Assembly (NCBI RefSeq): GCF_022201045.2
Contig: NC_068559.1
Location: forward strand, 24,683,501 to 24,747,500
From: Citrus sinensis
Lineage: Eukaryota > Streptophyta > Magnoliopsida > Sapindales > Rutaceae
Length of the DNA: 64,000 nt
Direction of reading: 5' to 3'
In this document: positions 61,946 through 64,000 of the stretch, piece after piece
Position numbering within the stretch: the stretch's first letter is position 1
Layout: every line of letters starts with the position of its first letter
Notes under the pieces: model-generated
Database searches by the model: none
What the model saw: only the letters and a program-made list of their open reading frames with translations
Told to the model about the DNA's origin: nothing
Translations under genes and position numbers: made by a program

Positions 61946-63888
61946 AAACATTGGAGAATCCACAAAGATTTGAGTGTGCACTACTTTATTTTCTTTATTG
62001 ATCTATTATTATATGGTTTGTTTTAATAGAGATTAAATTTCATTTCTTGAATTACAATAAAATCTTAGAGAAACTTTTGTTACAAGAATGATTAGTTATG
62101 ACATAAATAATAGCACTAATAAGAAAAGTAAGTTTAACATTGTCCACTCTTCATTCAAAATAAGACCGTGTGTTTATCTTACGATATTCAAATGGATGAA
62201 CAATCTCAACAACTTGGTTCATCTTCCACACATCATTTGAGTAGTTGCAGAGTAAAGACTTGGATTTTGGGATCCTTGTTAACCAATCTTTGTTCGGTAG
62301 ATTTAGACTCTCAGGTAGGCACCAAACTACAAAAGGCAACAAAACTTTACACACCAAAATATTCATCTTGCTGAAACACACACAGGAAATAAGAAGCAAA
62401 CAATCACAAGAGCCCTTCACAAATTGACTTGCAATTGCAATTAATTGTTCTGTGTTCCCATGCATGTTCATTCTTCAATATATATTTTTTTAAATTTTTT
62501 TGGGTTGGGCAATGAGGAATTGATATTAAAGCATAGGTAATAGGTTAAAATCATGAATAATTTTCAATTATATGATTAAACTGGGCAAGATGGTGACGTT
62601 TATCGTTTGTTAACACGATCGCACAAAAAAGATAAAAATAAAGATATGTCAACTTCATCTGGTTAACGCTTGGGATTCATAAAAAGTTGTCAAAGCCACT
62701 CGGCAATTTTCGAATTTGCCGGCTGCACGAAAATTGACATGGGAAACAAGATAATAAAAATAAATGAATAAAAAGATAAGGCCTGTAATTTTTCTCTTAT
62801 CTTTTTATAATTAGGATAAGTTGAAAATTGCTTTATAAAATGATTTGCTTTACTAGTTATCTCGAACCTATCATTCAACGACAAAGCTAAATATATGATA
62901 AGAATGTTAATTTTAACAGAATGGTTTAATTCATTATAAGAAGACATCAAACTATTAAATACAATTTAACTAGTCATAGGAGTTCGAATTTTAAAAGAAA
63001 TACAAGGTTGAAAAAAAATAGACTCATATTATCACAAATACATCAAATTTGAACTTTCGTTATCAAACAAGAATGAAGAAACACTAGTATCTAAAAAGAA
63101 CTATAAAAAAAAAATGCATTATTATGCGCCTTTGAACTATGAAAAGTATGCAAAAGCAAAAGAAAGAGGAAAAAGAGTTTTGATTTTTTTAAGAAAAAAA
63201 GGAAAAATTAAAAAGACTTGTTGTAATTGGAACAGAACCTTCTACGACCTTAAACAATCTGTCTAAGTTCCCAAAGTAATGAGAATCTAAGCCCATGCCG
63301 AACAAGGTTAAAAGGGGAAAGAGCCCATAGACTTTCCAATGATGGCAGTATAAATTCATCAATAATGAGGAAACGTCATTTATGTAATTATAAGGATTAA
63401 AAAAAAAAAAAATCGTGACTACATATCGTGTTTTGTAATGGGTCATGCCAACAATTAGGTTAGGTGGAGCCAAGAGGAGCAAGAATTGGAGCAGCATGTA
63501 CTGTTTGAAGAATTCTGTGGTTACTTTTAGCTCTCTTTACTTGATCAAATGATCTGTCTCTAAAAGTGTTTGATTGGGTTCTTGAATTTCCTACCAAAAA
63601 GAGAACAAATTTGGACCACAATCACAAAGCTAGATGCCTTCCACGTCTACCTTTCATCACAGTCGTTTTTGCATGTATAAACAATATACACCACCCACTA
63701 TAAAAAGGTTATGAAACACTCATTGATTATATATTTCGAGACAAATGATTTTCGTAAAGAAATTTGTTACTTTGAGAAGTATTTAGAGTAGATTTTTATA
63801 AATAAAGAGTTGAGTATTTCTTAAAACCGTCAAACAAATATTTGATATGAATGGAAGTGTTTTATACTATATAAAATGAATAAAAATA

Positions 63889-63927
63889 GAAGAAGAAGAA
63901 GAAGAAGAAGAAGAAGAAGAAGAAGAA
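63889..63927. repeat. (AGA)13 microsatellite
   Basis: An uninterrupted AGA/GAA triplet run of about 39 nt in non-coding DNA. Confidence 0.9.
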
Positions 63928-64000
63928 CAGAAACATTCTCAAAACGTCCGAATAAACCAAACCTTCGTTCACGTGCCTGCTTAGTCAATTTAATTCCCCA

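Larger units (their letters stand above)
60531..64000. other. Gene-poor right end
   Basis: No gene recognised. It contains a SINE (61546-61945) and an (AGA)n microsatellite at the far right, both listed separately. Minus-strand ORFs at 62151-62471 (106 codons) and 63189-63497 (102 codons) have no family signature and unconvincing composition. Confidence 0.5.

Noticed and set aside
62151-62471. 106-codon minus-strand ORF
   Set aside because: No family resemblance. Kept only as a note in the right-end region.
63189-63497. 102-codon minus-strand ORF
   Set aside because: Phe-rich translation of T-rich DNA, with no domain.
1-64000. LTR retroelements, virus-like elements, CRISPR arrays, complete tRNA or rRNA genes, biosynthetic gene cluster
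   Set aside because: No polymerase, capsid or integrase motifs, no long terminal repeats, no regular spacer arrays and no complete tRNA fold were found; neighbouring genes do not share a pathway.

Overview
The window is nuclear DNA of a flowering plant, most likely a woody eudicot of the rosid group. The genes have many short introns with GT...AG borders in AT-rich DNA, the intergenic spaces are short, and every recognisable protein belongs to a land-plant family (Ninja/AFP, RPK2, MRS2, POLAR, PAP, RUS, UPS, PDCB, PPR). A Citrus-like source would fit but cannot be proven from the sequence alone.

Layout, left to right: the last exon of a Ninja-family AFP gene (+); an intronless RPK2-type LRR receptor kinase (-); an unnamed plant gene with a polycysteine tail and a possible in-frame cassette exon (-); an MRS2-5-like magnesium transporter (+); a POLAR-like gene with a disrupted 3' half (-); two tandem purple acid phosphatase genes of the PAP27 type (-); a kinase-less WAK-like extracellular protein (-); a P-class PPR protein (-); RUS3 (+); a ureide permease (-); an erlin-like SPFH protein (-); a VTE7-like alpha/beta hydrolase (+); and an X8-domain, GPI-anchored PDCB-like protein (-). 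I derived exon borders by hand. For every multi-exon gene called intact, the lengths sum to a multiple of three and the reading frame stays open. The POLAR-like gene is the exception.

The space between genes holds small mobile-element remains: a tRNA-derived SINE with about 21-bp target-site duplications (61.5-61.9 kb), a second SINE-like promoter module (36.4-36.5 kb), a 422-bp hAT-like non-autonomous element (47.6-48.1 kb), a fold-back element (46.9-47.1 kb) and a gutted tRNA-Gly copy (42.6 kb). I see no LTR element, viral gene, CRISPR array or complete tRNA/rRNA gene. The genes are ordinary housekeeping and signalling loci and do not form a pathway cluster. The only true neighbour relationship is the PAP tandem duplication of about 6-7 kb. 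The most interesting items are the symmetrical Cys-rich cassette exon, the splice-site evolution between the PAP copies, and the decay of the POLAR-like gene.
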